A stretch of DNA of 64,000 nucleotides from Ptychodera flava. Taxonomy: Eukaryota; Hemichordata; Enteropneusta; Ptychoderidae. A program made the position numbers and the translations under genes. The notes below the pieces were generated by a model. That model saw only the letters and a program-made list of their open reading frames with translations. It was not told where the DNA came from and did not search any database. This document shows positions 12,101-22,600 of the stretch, one piece after another (positions within the stretch are counted from its first letter, which is position 1; every line of letters starts with the position of its first letter). The stretch spans positions 16,379,219-16,443,218 of the forward strand of contig NC_091938.1 of NCBI RefSeq assembly GCF_041260155.1, written 5' to 3'.

Positions 12101-14354
12101 AGTGTGGAATACAGAGGAATAAGCTCCGAACTTACAGACTTTTTAAGACAAATTTGAATTTGAAAGTTACTTGCTTGATATAAGATCTTTTACCTATAGG
12201 AGGTGGCTGACAAAACTAAGAATTTCGGATCACAACCTACAAATGGAACTGGGTAGAAAGTCAATTCCAAAAGTTCCTGCAGATGAAAGATTCTGCAAGT
12301 TTTGTAAGTCTTTAGTTGAGGATGAATTTCACTTTGTTATAGAATGTACAAAATACAGTACGTATCGAGATAGTCTATTTTCATCCACAAGTTTGTATAA
12401 TCCAGGCTTTCTTGATTTGAATGACAGAGAAAAGTTCATGTATATCTTTGCTCACAAAGATAAACTACCTCTTGCAAAATTTATTTCTTGCATTTTAGTT
12501 CCTCCCCCAGCAGCAGCTTCATCCAGTGTTTGCTGAGTTATGTAATTTTTGCCTTACCGCACTCCTTGAGTGTGTTGTGAGCAATAAAGTATTCGTATTC
12601 GATATTAGAGTCCCCAAATCGCCGGTAAATATCGGCAATTTCATAGGCGCAGCTTCCCATGGGACAACCGCAGTTCATTCAAGTATCGTCTAGTATCGAT
12701 ATTAGTCCCGAAATCGTCAATATGTCAAACTGCGATACTAGATTGTAAATACATGTATCCGATATTTAAAAATTGTGCAAAGTCGCGCCTTCATGGTCTG
12801 TTGCTGTCCACAACTTCTTTGTATTTTAGCTTCAGTGCCTTGAGCTTGCAGTGGCACTGATCTGCTGTAAGGTTTAAACCTCTCTGTAAAGCCTTTTCTG
12901 CATTTTTTTGTACACGAGGCTATCGCGACACGTTCTCTTTAGCATTCTTTGAATGCTTTCGTCTGCCCAGACTGAGATCAGCAAACTTATTTCGTCGTCT
13001 GACCAGTTATTTCCACGAGATGTAGAGCTGAGTTCAGCAGCCATGACCAACGCGAATATTGTATGTTGGTTGTTGTTTGTTTATGTTACAAATACCTGTT
13101 GCGTGAGGGCGTTTAAAACGCCTCTGAAGCGGCTCGGTCCGTCCACACAGCGATTTGCAGATAGAGTTAATCCCTACAACGGCTCAGGTCGGGCCGACTA
13201 AACCGTCTCAAATCTGAAACGCTTCAGAACCACTTCACAGCGTCCACACTTAACTTTCTGTGCCAGCATTGGCCCAGAACTCTTTCAGAGGCGTTTTAAT
13301 GGCCTGTGTATGAACGGCATATTAACTTTCATCAATCACCATTGTACCTTGGAATGGGCACAGTGTTTACATTGGTCATATGGTTCCCATGTACATGTAA
13401 CCTTCGAGCGTGCGCTGCAGTTCCGACGACTGTATCCCTTTAACAATCATAATTATGAAATATTAATACCATTAATACAATCGTATTTTGGGGGAATTTC
13501 GTTTGGTTTGAGCTCCCTTTCTGTGCTAATTCTTGAAAACTCATTGAATGAGTACGGATCACACTTGACATAGCAAGGTGTCCAATATAGTATGATCTAT
13601 ACAGGTTGTGTGTATTTCCACACACTGTAGGCAGAAAGGAGGCTATACTCACTCTATTTTACATACAATATTCATTTTCATAATCATGATTATTAATATA
13701 ATATTTCTTAGACTATTCACGCCTTGTTAGCCCGTGCAGACTCAGCCTTTCACATCACCACTTCCCTAGAGAGCGCAGCATTAGAGCACAATCCCTCCAT
13801 CCACTATATATATATCCCTCTATAGAGGGACTATGATTAGAGGTATCTAGACCACAGGTGCTCAAATCAACCAGTGATCGCGAGCCCCTGTAAACGTACT
13901 ATTTATGTACGTTTACAGGGGCTTCGCGATCACTGGTTGATTTGAGCACCTGTATCTGGACGATTCTGCAGTGCCTCCATGAACAAAAGCACCGTCCGCT
14001 TCCGGTTGACAATCTTAGCACTCGCGTTTGGAAGAGTTCGCAAACGAAGGTCACTATTGTAACGAACCACATTCTCTGGTTTCTATGGCAAGCTAAAAGA
14101 GCCTTCGCTGTAATGTTCTCATGATGGAATAAATTTTCGGCGAAATGAATATATCGATGTTGATTAGGTCAATTCAATTGTACAATTGAATAATGAAACG
14201 AGTAAAACTTTAGGGTTACCTTAGCGTAAACATACTGCATCTTGGAACTGTTATCTGCCGCTGTGTCGTACCATTCTGTAAGCCATTGTAAAAACAGAGG
14301 ATTGGGACAAGGACGGGTTTTCTTTGTCCCTCTATGTGACTGTTTGTAAGACAT
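139..14354 (-). CDS. MUS81: MUS81 structure-specific endonuclease subunit, 5' part (exons 1-8)
   Basis: Catalytic subunit of the MUS81-EME nuclease, which cuts branched DNA such as stalled forks and nicked Holliday junctions in the nucleus. Exons in transcript order: 14354-14220, 4538-4421, 3569-3466, 2562-2446, 1782-1702, 1356-1268, 937-791, 287-139. All junctions are GT..AG and phases agree, giving 313 codons. The start matches human MUS81: [14 protein letters not shown] follows a short basic leader. Exon 2 carries the helix-hairpin-helix signature [20 protein letters not shown]. Exon 4 has [19 protein letters not shown] and exon 7 [16 protein letters not shown], the winged-helix region. 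Exon 8 is an acidic linker with seven consecutive Asp. The XPF/ERCC4 nuclease domain and tandem C-terminal HhH lie off the left edge, so the gene is cut by the window, not broken. Intron 1 is 9.7 kb and transposon-filled; the others are under 1.3 kb. Confidence 0.96.
1910..2060. repeat. Degenerate copy of the AGGGATATAGTCGTC MITE interior
   Basis: This stretch in a MUS81 intron resembles the interior of the copy at 37241. Shared blocks are GGGACCCATAC, CAATGTAAACA, ATCCAAGGTAC and AAAACATGTTTGTCATAAT. The terminal AGGG end and TTAA flank are not clear, so the boundaries are approximate. Confidence 0.45.
4758..5000 (+). mobile_element. TTAA-flanked MITE (AGGGA..GTCGTCGGAACTGCGC family)
   Basis: TTAA at 4758-4761 is followed by AGGGAAACGGTTGTCGGAAC, matching the ends of copies at 37241 (plus) and 13439 (minus). 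Inside, the region around 4850-4900 is the reverse complement of 37345-37388, so the family interior is partly palindromic. TTAA target sites are typical of piggyBac and Kolobok superfamilies. No transposase is visible. The right boundary is uncertain. Confidence 0.55.
5290..6300 (-). mobile_element. Penelope-like retroelement remnant (reverse transcriptase part)
   Basis: Read on the minus strand, two separate blocks match Penelope-like element reverse transcriptases. At about 6240-6040: [16 protein letters not shown] followed by [12 protein letters not shown], the family's MG(S/T)P.(S/A)P..AN motif. At about 5760-5570: [19 protein letters not shown] followed by [10 protein letters not shown], the thumb-side motif. 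A C-terminal signature, shared with 8868 and with the palindrome at 25938, lies near 5340-5380. Penelope-like elements encode a telomerase-related RT and, usually, a GIY-YIG endonuclease; I could not see the latter. The copy is degenerate, truncated and non-functional. Confidence 0.8.
6380..7268. repeat. Tandem repeat, ~115-127 bp unit, 7 clear copies
   Basis: The motif GTCGGGTTTG recurs at 6468, 6591, 6705, 6832, 6947, 7062 and 7187, spacings 123, 114, 127, 115, 115 and 125 bp. Each unit has GGTGGTGAAATCTCCG, a palindromic core around CCGATATATATCGG, GCGCGATTTGA and a doubled CTAGTATCG. Diverged pieces also lie at 6310-6440 and 12640-12740, on the other side of the LINE, so the LINE appears to have landed in or next to this array. 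Confidence 0.9.
7316..10660. mobile_element. 3.3-kb DNA element with 29-bp terminal inverted repeats
   Basis: The ends 7316-7344 and 10632-10660 are exact inverted repeats starting CGGGTCAGTCACAATCAGGG. Both are flanked by TCCA, a 4-bp target duplication. Removing the element and one TCCA leaves a continuous stretch of the surrounding LINE reverse transcriptase, supporting these ends. No transposase was found inside. The motif TAGCGTCCGTGAC or a one-base variant occurs at 8063, 8219, 8236, 10090 and 10465, clustered toward both ends, as transposase-binding subterminal repeats are. Academ, Sola and Ginger use 4-bp duplications, but no superfamily can be assigned. A Penelope-like fragment is nested at about 8860-9660. 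Confidence 0.72.
8860..9660 (-). mobile_element. Probable Penelope-like element fragment nested in the TIR element
   Basis: The sequence at 8868-8911 (GGTGTTTCGGAACC, then GGTTCCTTCATCAGTCG) has the same layout as the Penelope-like 3' signature at 5340-5380 and the palindrome centre near 26090. Minus-strand translation of 9180-9440 gives coding-like patches such as [20 protein letters not shown], but I could not match them to an RT motif. It is heavily degraded. Confidence 0.45.
12770..13044 (-). pseudogene. Myb/SANT-like DNA-binding protein fragment of a PIF/Harbinger-type transposon
   Basis: From an ATG at 13044 the minus strand reads [19 protein letters not shown], then a basic stretch ending KRLYRE (about 12870). 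After a one-base loss in a G run it continues [20 protein letters not shown]. This W..DE...L...W..., R...Y..., QC..K.K.L...Y pattern is the trihelix Myb/SANT-like domain found in the accessory ORF of PIF/Harbinger transposons and in host MSANTD proteins derived from them. The frame break and the following stop indicate a dead copy. No nuclease ORF is visible nearby. It lies in MUS81 intron 1. Confidence 0.65.
13312..13443 (-). mobile_element. TTAA-flanked MITE fragment (AGGGATACAGTCGTC family)
   Basis: Read on the minus strand from 13439, AGGGATACAGTCGTCGGAAC and the following ~120 bp match 37241-37350 (shared CCAATGT.AACACTGT and GGTGATTGATGAAAGTTAA). TTAA flanks it at 13440-13443. Only one end is clear. 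Confidence 0.55.
13845..13962. mobile_element. 100-bp hairpin element with 9-bp imperfect direct repeats
   Basis: Arms 13854-13899 and 13907-13953 pair almost perfectly (one single-base bulge) around a 7-base loop. The flanks ATCTAGACC (13845-13853) and ATCTGGACG (13954-13962) are a 9-bp repeat with two mismatches. The architecture matches the elements at 25539 and 45133. A 9-bp duplication is typical of Mutator-like elements. It lies in MUS81 intron 1, about 260 bp from exon 1. Confidence 0.7.
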
Positions 14355-15515
14355 TTCATGGATGAATCCACGACAGATAAGAACGACACTAAATCAGCTG
14401 TGGGCAGCCATGTAATTTTATTCGTTCGAATGACCCGCCAGAGCGCCCTCTATGAAGAATAATCATGTTTCTTTTGTCTTGTGAGAGAGAAGCGAAAGGA
14501 GGCGCCCTCGCACGGATCGTCCCTGTCTCGCTACAGTGTCCTTCTACGACCTTCAAAGTCTGAACATGTTTTCCGGGGAAATTGAAATGCAACTTGCTGA
14601 GCATAAACGTTTATCTTTGGAAAAGCTTTAATAATTTATAACTTTGTCTCTTAAGGGTTGCTGATAGGCAAAGAAAAATGTTCTTTGGTTAGATTATAGA
14701 TTTAAAGCCTTCCATGTATGTGGTATTAATTTCGATATCCCTAACATTCCTCATACATGTTGCAAGGCTGGAGTACTTATTGATGTCAGGTGGAGCAGAT
14801 GAATAAAAAACATGCTGAGTTGGCATTTTATTAAAACTGTCAACGTAGAGCAAGTGTTTGACAAAGTTTACAAAGGAATTACAACTGGTGATAAAGTTGC
14901 ATATAATTTTCTCACCACCCTTGAAATGAAGGAAGCTAAATAAGTTTCGTAACATTTCACTTGTATAATTCTATAAATGAAAGATTTAATTGGCCAATCA
15001 TTGCCCTATTGGAATGAGTATGAATTATGGTAGTATGCACTTCATAGGTGTGAGACTTGAATATCTATCCAATTATCTGTCCCTTAAGAGGGTTCTACTG
15101 TATGGTAGAATGCACCTCGGGACAGATATTCAGACTCTCAAACTTTCACAATTCTTTTCTGATATCCCACTTGTGGTGATTCATTTCAAGGCTCTTGGTG
15201 TAAGAAAACTTAACACTGACTTAGTTTTTCAAAAATCGAAAATTTTATTTTTTCTCCATGGACTTAACACAAGGGTGGCAGCCATTTTGAAATTTAAAAT
15301 TTAAAATCTTTGGTTATTTCTCTAGTACCAAAATTTGCACAGTGACCCCTGATTTTTATTCTTGATTTGAAAGAGAATGGTTGAAAGATCCTTAAGGGAA
15401 AGTTTTAGCAAAAGTTTAAGTCTTTCACTTTCGAGGCGCGTGCTACCTTAAAGAGTACAGCAAGCGTTGTGACTGTATGATGGCAGTGCATTTTCAAATA
15501 AAACACAGTAGTCTC
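14355..15515. other. Intergenic region between MUS81 5' end and BBS1 3' end
   Basis: MUS81 transcription must start here, to the right of its ATG at 14354. GC and CpG content is raised at about 14440-14530, the likely promoter, but no clear TATA box was found. A ~350-bp MITE occupies 15104-15451. I see no other gene. Confidence 0.55.
15104..15451 (+). mobile_element. MITE, GGTAGAAYGCACCTCGG family, copy 1
   Basis: About 350 bp, similar along its whole length to 56021-56380. Shared features: GACTCTCAAACTTT, GGTGGC.GCCATTTTGAA, TCTCTAGTACCAAAATTTGC and AAGTCTTTCACTTTCGAGG. The right end is TACC followed by TTAA (15448-15451); the left TTAA is decayed. It is non-coding and lies just beyond the BBS1 poly(A) site. 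Confidence 0.8.
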
Positions 15516-15532
15516 ACAATTTGTAAATACTC

Positions 15533-15538
15533 TTTATT
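15533..15538 (-). terminator. Putative BBS1 poly(A) signal
   Basis: The minus strand reads AATAAA here, about 1.1 kb after the BBS1 stop codon. No other minus-strand gene would use it. Another AATAAA on this strand near 15690 is an alternative. Confidence 0.5.
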
Positions 15539-16635
15539 TACAAAAAAATACAACAGTTACAACTATTTACACAAGTCATCAGTTGAAAGAGATTGGATAA
15601 TGATCCTGATTAAATTTTCTAAAACTTAAGTACATACACTGATAAAATGCAAAGTGTTTAGGAAAAAATATTACACAAACAAACAAAATGGAATAATTTA
15701 TTTTAGCAAAGACTGGTTGTTCATACAGCTCTTTTTTACCACTGTACATGATCACTGATATTGCAAAAAACAATGTGTTTCTTCAAATTACATGTAATTT
15801 AGAGTGATGAATTTGTGAAAAATAATAGATGTATTACATTTAAACTTCAAAGCTTTGAGAGTTGGCACTGGGCAGAGATTCAGGCCAGAGTTGCTCTCAT
15901 ACAGTGGATAGTTGAGACATGCATGAATGTGTAAAAGTTGGGACTTTGTGAAAGCAACTTAAGACCCCTATAGCTGGGAGATCTTCATAATATTGTAAAG
16001 ATATTTAATTAAAATTTTGTTTGTTTTGAGTGTTATTTTGTCCGTCTCAATAAGGGTGACTGAAGTACATGCCTCTTGACAAAAGACTGACAAAAGAAAT
16101 GTCTTTGTTCAAAAACCTACACTCTGACTGAAGATATTTGGGATTCTACAAAAATAGTAACAACTCTAAACCTTTCATACCACACTCGGTCATGTCATAC
16201 TCCAAAACTCTGCCACTGGCTGGACGACAATGAAAAATTGCACATCAAAAAAATGCTTTATCTTGTGTAATATAAGCTTTCAACAGCATTCTTGATTTCT
16301 TTAAAGACTCACTATAGAATAGACAACATGGCTATTGTCTAGTTTTGCTTAATATTGCCACCTGCAAAGATCCTTGCAGAGAACAGGGGCAATACCATTG
16401 GATATCATAAGGACGTACCACACTGTAGGGGAGGGGGGTGACACTTCAGGGACACTTTTCAAGGTGTAAGTTCATGTTCCTCACATGAATGTATGAATCC
16501 TTCAAAGACATACTATTGACCATGAGGGAGTCATCTTCACTTAGAATAATCCCATTGGCATCCTGGTTGGATCGTTCTACTCTGGGGTGGGGATGAGAGG
16601 CAATGTGGAGGGACAGACTACTGGAATAATCTGTA

Positions 16636-19600
16636 CTACACAACAATGACAGATTCACTGACAGGCATGTTGATCACGGCTGTTATCAATGGTACGGTCT
16701 TGCCTTGACGTAACACAAACACCTGTATGGAAAGACCAGACAGAAAATCTGTAATAGGATACCACTACAGTAATTTTTTAACAAGTATACTCAGAAAGAG
16801 CCTATCTCTCAGGGAAGGGTCACATTTAACAGGAATGACATTAAATGAGCTAAAACACCAGAGCATGACAGGTGTGAAAGGTGACAAAAGCGCACAATAC
16901 CAGTCCTTTTGAAATATGATTCTCCATAGGAGACGGCTCATATCTTTACAATCGTGTGGTATACTTAGTAATTGCTCCTTTGTTACTGCATTTGGAAATG
17001 TGAGCAAAGTTATAAGTTTTTGGCTATTCATACCAGTGAAATGCTTTCAAAAATCAGACTGATAGATTGATAGAAACTGAATTAACAGAATCAGTGTTTC
17101 AAATAAAACATACTTTATACTTCAGAAGGCCTCATATGCAAGAAAGTACACAATGATCCAAAACAATCAAGTCACAACTTTTTCTTCAATCACACAAATA
17201 CACCATATTTAGCAAATCTGACGGCATATAAATCTTACCTTGATGGTGTCAGAGATACCCTTGTCATTCAAGCATTCCACTAACGTTTCAAAATTATAAT
17301 TAAATCCTGGTACAAGCATTGGTACCTATAAATGGACAGGAAACGATTAACTTTTGTTACAAACATATTATGATAGACAAAATTTCTTGGCTTTGTATTA
17401 AATGCCAGATATTTGTGTAAAGTTTGCCTGCTGATGAAACCAAATTAAGCAGATACCAATTAAAAAACTTACTGCTAAGTATTGATAAAAAAAATAGAAT
17501 TTGACAAGCTCAAATTTAAGACTTGTTCAGCAGAGACATTTAAAATCGTGCTTTCAGTACCAATAATTGTGTCACACATGCAAAATATAGACTAATCATA
17601 TGTACAGCCTTGAAAATTATTTTTTTTCAGAGGTCAAGAATTCATCTATTAAATGAACTTGTCCATTTAAACAAGATTTAAAAAGTTGATCAAGCTAAAC
17701 ATGACACTAAGTGATAGTTATAGATGCAAAAACATTTGAAACAGAAACATTCTGACTCAAACATTTGATGATAAAGTTGTACATATCGTACTTACATGTA
17801 TAAGGTTCTTCTGTAGAGCATACAGCTTGTCATCGTATTGAAAACTGATGATAAGCCCCAAGGACGGAGTATTTGAGGATGAGTTTTGTAGACTCACTGT
17901 CAGTTTAAATGTTGGACCAATACCTTGTATCTGCAAAAAAATGTACAAAAAGTATTATTTTGTAATTCTTTCCAATTTTTTTTCTTTAAAAATTATAGAA
18001 TTAGCAACTAAGACAACAGTAAAGATTTTTTGGAAGAAGTGATGGAAACATGAAACTGCATTGAGAGTCAGTTGATTTTTGTACGTCAACAGGCTTTGAT
18101 ACCATACAGTATGTAACTTTTACAGAAATATGTATCTTGTCATTGAACACAACTGAAATAGTGTCAATGGACAGTGGGTCTATCACCTCAGCCATCATGC
18201 CAAGAGTGTCTGCTAGATTGTTTCAAGTCAGACACACTCAGGGGTTCCTAAGTATTCAATTTTGCAAAAATTTCATACCATTTAACACACCGATTAGGGT
18301 CTCTGCAAACGAGTTGTCTTGCCCCACAAGAAAATCCCTAACTAACAGATATATATCATGATGATGTTAATTTCCCCCACAGCAAAGATTGAGCAAAAAC
18401 TTATATTAGCTTTGCTCACATTTAGAACTTACCTGAGCAGAAAGTTTCAATGGCTCGGATGGATTGACTGAGATGGGGTTTAAACTGTTATCCAAGGCTT
18501 TGACGAATGCACGGGCTGTGTTCAGCCGTAGGCGGTACAAATCATGCTGAAACATGCGATGCATGGCTGTAGAGAATTAAGTGAAACAGGAATAATTGTC
18601 ATTAAAGTATGTGTGGATGAAAGCAAAACAACTTGTAAACTGAATGGTTGAAACTTTAACTACTACATGAATATTTTACATCTATTGTAGACGATGTTCA
18701 TGCACACAGGGCACCTACATGTATAGAGGGCACTATTTTTCTGAATTTTTGAGTTGCTGCCATAGTGGGTGACCAAACTTCGTGGTCGACTTTTACAGTA
18801 AATATTTTGAGAATTTTCCTGGAGCAAAAGTTTATCTTCAACTTTAAACTGTCATTGTTAGGCACAAATGATCTGGGGAAGTATGGTGAAAAAGTGCTGT
18901 ATGGGACTCTTGTTCCTGTCAGTTTGATAATTCATTCAATGACATAACTTCAAATCAATTGATTTAAATTAAAAAGTTATAAAATTTTTACTGTTTCTCC
19001 AGATAATACAAATGCCCCTTCTTGATTTTCTTTGAATGCAGTGCTTAATTACATTAAGTTGCAAAAATGAGTAAGGACATTTTTACTGAAAATGTCTACA
19101 CATTATAATTATGCATGAAAAAAAAAACGCTGGTGATGATGGCACACATATGCTTTACCTGTTCCGTTTTCTCGTTCTCTCATCGTTTGATCCACAAACA
19201 GCTTGGTTTTCTTGGGTACGTTCAACTTCTGGTTCTGTGCTGCTGGTGGGCCAGCGGACATATCTTTCTCTTCAAAGACAGCCGCACGGCGTAGTATTTT
19301 CACAATCAGAGACCCTCCTTTTGTGGTCATCACCAGTGCGCCATCCTCACGGCCAAAACGTCCAAACTGCATGCCAGTGACAGCATCCTGTACAAGATTG
19401 ATTTATCAATACAAATTATGTAGAATAACAGGTTCACTAGATGTTCTAACCCTTCACCCCTTTCACCACAATAGTTTGGCCCAAACCGATTCAATAAGTG
19501 GTATCGCCACAAACTGATGATGTCATACCTACCATAGACAAAGCACAGTGGTCCATAATGACGGCACTGACTGCAATGTAATGTGAGTACTACTGCTGGT

Positions 19601-22600
19601 ATGGTGCCCTGAAAGATCTAAACTCCCTTCAACGTACTGTATGGCCAACATAACAGAACCTGAATGAAACTTTCGATTTTTTCTTATACTCCTGTGAAAA
19701 ATATGCGGCATTTGAAACTGTCTATGCAGTCCTACCTGTGTTTTGATAACATTGACCAGATATTTATCCCTGTACAAGTGAACTTCACTGTTATTCAGCC
19801 CAACCAGGACAGCTTTGAATCCACGCTGTTTATGATCCATAAGTCCCATGGATGATATGTCAGCAGGTAGGTACACGGTCCATAGTTTCTTGCCCTGCGA
19901 TAATGTACAGAATGAATGTAGATTACTAAGTCTGTGATTTCTTTTGAACTAAGAATATTTCACCCATTCAGCACCATGGTTTGGTCCAAAGCCATAGTGT
20001 TCTATGGTAAGTTGGACTACTGCATGGAGAAATAGGGTTCAATATACATATGCATGAGTGGAGATTCAAGTGGTAGATTTTTTCTTGAAACAGAAGTAGG
20101 TAATTACTGTACTTACTTTTGTGGTGTAGCACTGAAGAGTCTTGTCCATACAACCAACAATGATATTCTTACCAACTCTTTGTAATCCAACTGGTTGGGA
20201 TCCCAACTCAACGCATGGTTTGGCTGTTTTTGAACCTCTGCAAGAATTTATGATTCAAGAAAAAGATTTTGAACACATTGTCCTTGCACTAGCTTCCAGA
20301 TCACAAATAATGATCACTAAATGTCCTATGTGGCACACGTTTTACAAATTGATTCAAACACTGTAGCATAAACATTACACGTGATGGTTTGGTTCAAACA
20401 TGAAGGCCTCTATATCTATACACATGTTACTAACTATACAGTCAGGACTAAAGGGCTCTATCATGCCGGGGTGGTGAAAGGGTTAAACTATCAAAGAAGA
20501 CTTTTCTGACGTACCTTTTCAGAGTGTAAATGTTACCATTGCGGCAGGAAACTACGATACGGAATTCCACATCATACAGACCAGTTACACTGAGAAACAC
20601 TGGGACACTTGAAAGACTCATCTACAGAACATAAATATCAAATACATGTATGTCAGTTCCTGTTACAAGCTAACTTGACAGTGATAGAGTTTAAAGAAAA
20701 CAAGATTAGCATAGTATCGCCTCATAGAAAAGTGATTCATGATAAAGGGTAAGGGGTCATGATGATGACAACATTGTCATGACGATGATCATGGTAATGG
20801 TGGTGGTGCTGAATATGATGATGTTTGTAATTTGATGATGATTGTTACGATGATGATGATGATGATCATCATCATCATCATCATCATCATGGTGATGATG
20901 ATGATGATAGTGGTAATGATGATGGTGGTGGTAGCAGTGATGATGATTGTGATGATAATGATGATGATGGTGGTGGCAGTGTGATGGTTGTGGTCATGAT
21001 AATCAATAATGATTGAATTTTCATTTTTAATGAGGTCAGTGATGCAATTTTTTGTTGCCATCTATTATTGACTGAAGTAGGAGATATGGTTGATGTGTAA
21101 TAATACACATATAGCCACTACTGCCAGGTTACCTACATGTTGAGTACTTTGAACTCACTGATGCAAACATATACCCATTTTTTTCCTGATGCAAGACATT
21201 GAATTTCCATAATTGGCTTTTTGAATTTTTAAAAATAAATTGTCATAAATGAAAACAAAACTACACAGCCTGCATGCCAATATTCTTTCAATATCCTACA
21301 GAAAATATGAAAAACGTAAGACATGCAAACCTTGGCCAGGACAGTGAAAGCTTCAGGGTCCAGTACATAGATATCTTTACTCTCTGTACCAATTACAAGA
21401 CAGCTTATAGCATCTTCATCTGCCATACTCTTCTTCAAAGTGTCCATGCATGTGATGACAGTCTGTGGAAAATAATATGTCACAGAATGTCTATTAAGTC
21501 ATATAAAATTAGGTAAGAATTTAAGTATGGTATTTATTCCGATACGGTTAATAGTGATATATCTCACCAATGACACAAAATATACACCAATAATGTCCCA
21601 AATTTTATCATGCCTGGTCAATTGGAATTTCCAGTCTAAATTTGCTAAGGAAATCTGTGTTTAAAAGACAACAAATACTGATGCATAGCTCCACTGCAAT
21701 GAGTATGAGTAATATTCTATTAATGCAAATGGGAGACATCACAGTAAACTTTGAGCTTTGATATAAGGATGTAATTAATCACCTGTTTTTTGAGTGGTGT
21801 ATGTTTGTGTACACTGGCAAAGGCTTCCATCTGCTCAGAATCCAGCATTAAAAACCTGATAGGTGGAAAAGAAAAGTCATGTCAACGTCTGATTTCATGG
21901 AGATTGGATATGATCATCATTGCCTTCTATCTTGTATTGTTCATTCTTCTTCATGGTTTGCCTATTTAAGGTAGAATGTGCCTTGGGGACAGATGTATGG
22001 ACTCTCAAATTCTACAATTCTTTCCAGGTCTACCACTTGTAGGGGCTCAAGACCTCAAAGCACTTGATCTTCAAACCCTTCGGGCGCATAATAAGACTCC
22101 CTAATTGTAGAGCAAACTAGCACGTCATCAGCTCATCTACCTTCAATCAACCTTATTCAACACACACAGACTTACATACCTACCTTAATGACCGCACTGT
22201 TAAACTACCTTCATTGCTTTCTCTTCTCAAACTGTCCAGCATTTCACGGAGAACTCTGACGTCTATTTTATCCTAGAAACAATTCAGATCATGTGAATAG
22301 GGAAAAAGTTATAGTTTAGATTGTATGCGGTGGTGCTAATCATTGGCCAAGTTGATGAAACGCTACATGAAGAGGTGTCCTGGTTAGCAAAGTATTAATA
22401 ATGTCAGCTTTCACAATACTTGCACTGTGTAATTAATGAGTAAAATCTGACTAAACTTAAGCTCGTTGTGATTATCCGAAATTCTGAAATAGTGGCTGTA
22501 CCTAAACTGGTAACTGCAGTCAAAGTAGCTTTGCATAAACAAAGGGACAAAACCAGAGTTTATTTGGCACAGTCTTGAAGTGATTGGAAAGCTGCAAAAC

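Larger units (their letters stand above)
7269..12605 (+). mobile_element. LINE (non-LTR retrotransposon), 5'-truncated, split by a DNA element
   Basis: The main part, about 10661-12605, encodes a reverse transcriptase. Seen in order: [18 protein letters not shown] at the start of the [30 protein letters not shown] (motif A); [31 protein letters not shown], the catalytic YADD (11319 region); and [14 protein letters not shown]-terminal [13 protein letters not shown] block (about 12295-12350) is the zinc-knuckle-like end common in CR1/Jockey-type LINEs. The reading frame is broken more than once. The 3' end has AATAAA and short TATTCG repeats (12580-12602). A short upstream piece of the same RT lies at about 7269-7315, before the insertion at 7316-10660. 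The exact clade is not resolved. Confidence 0.85.

Noticed and set aside
4758-13443. Inverted AGGGA..GTCGTCGGAACTGC ends with TTAA flanks at 4758 and 13443, as if bounding an 8.7-kb transposon in MUS81 intron 1.
   Set aside because: The same ends occur in a separate copy at 37237, and the 4762 copy contains both end-side and inverted interior sequence, so two independent MITEs in opposite orientation are simpler. The interval also holds unrelated insertions.
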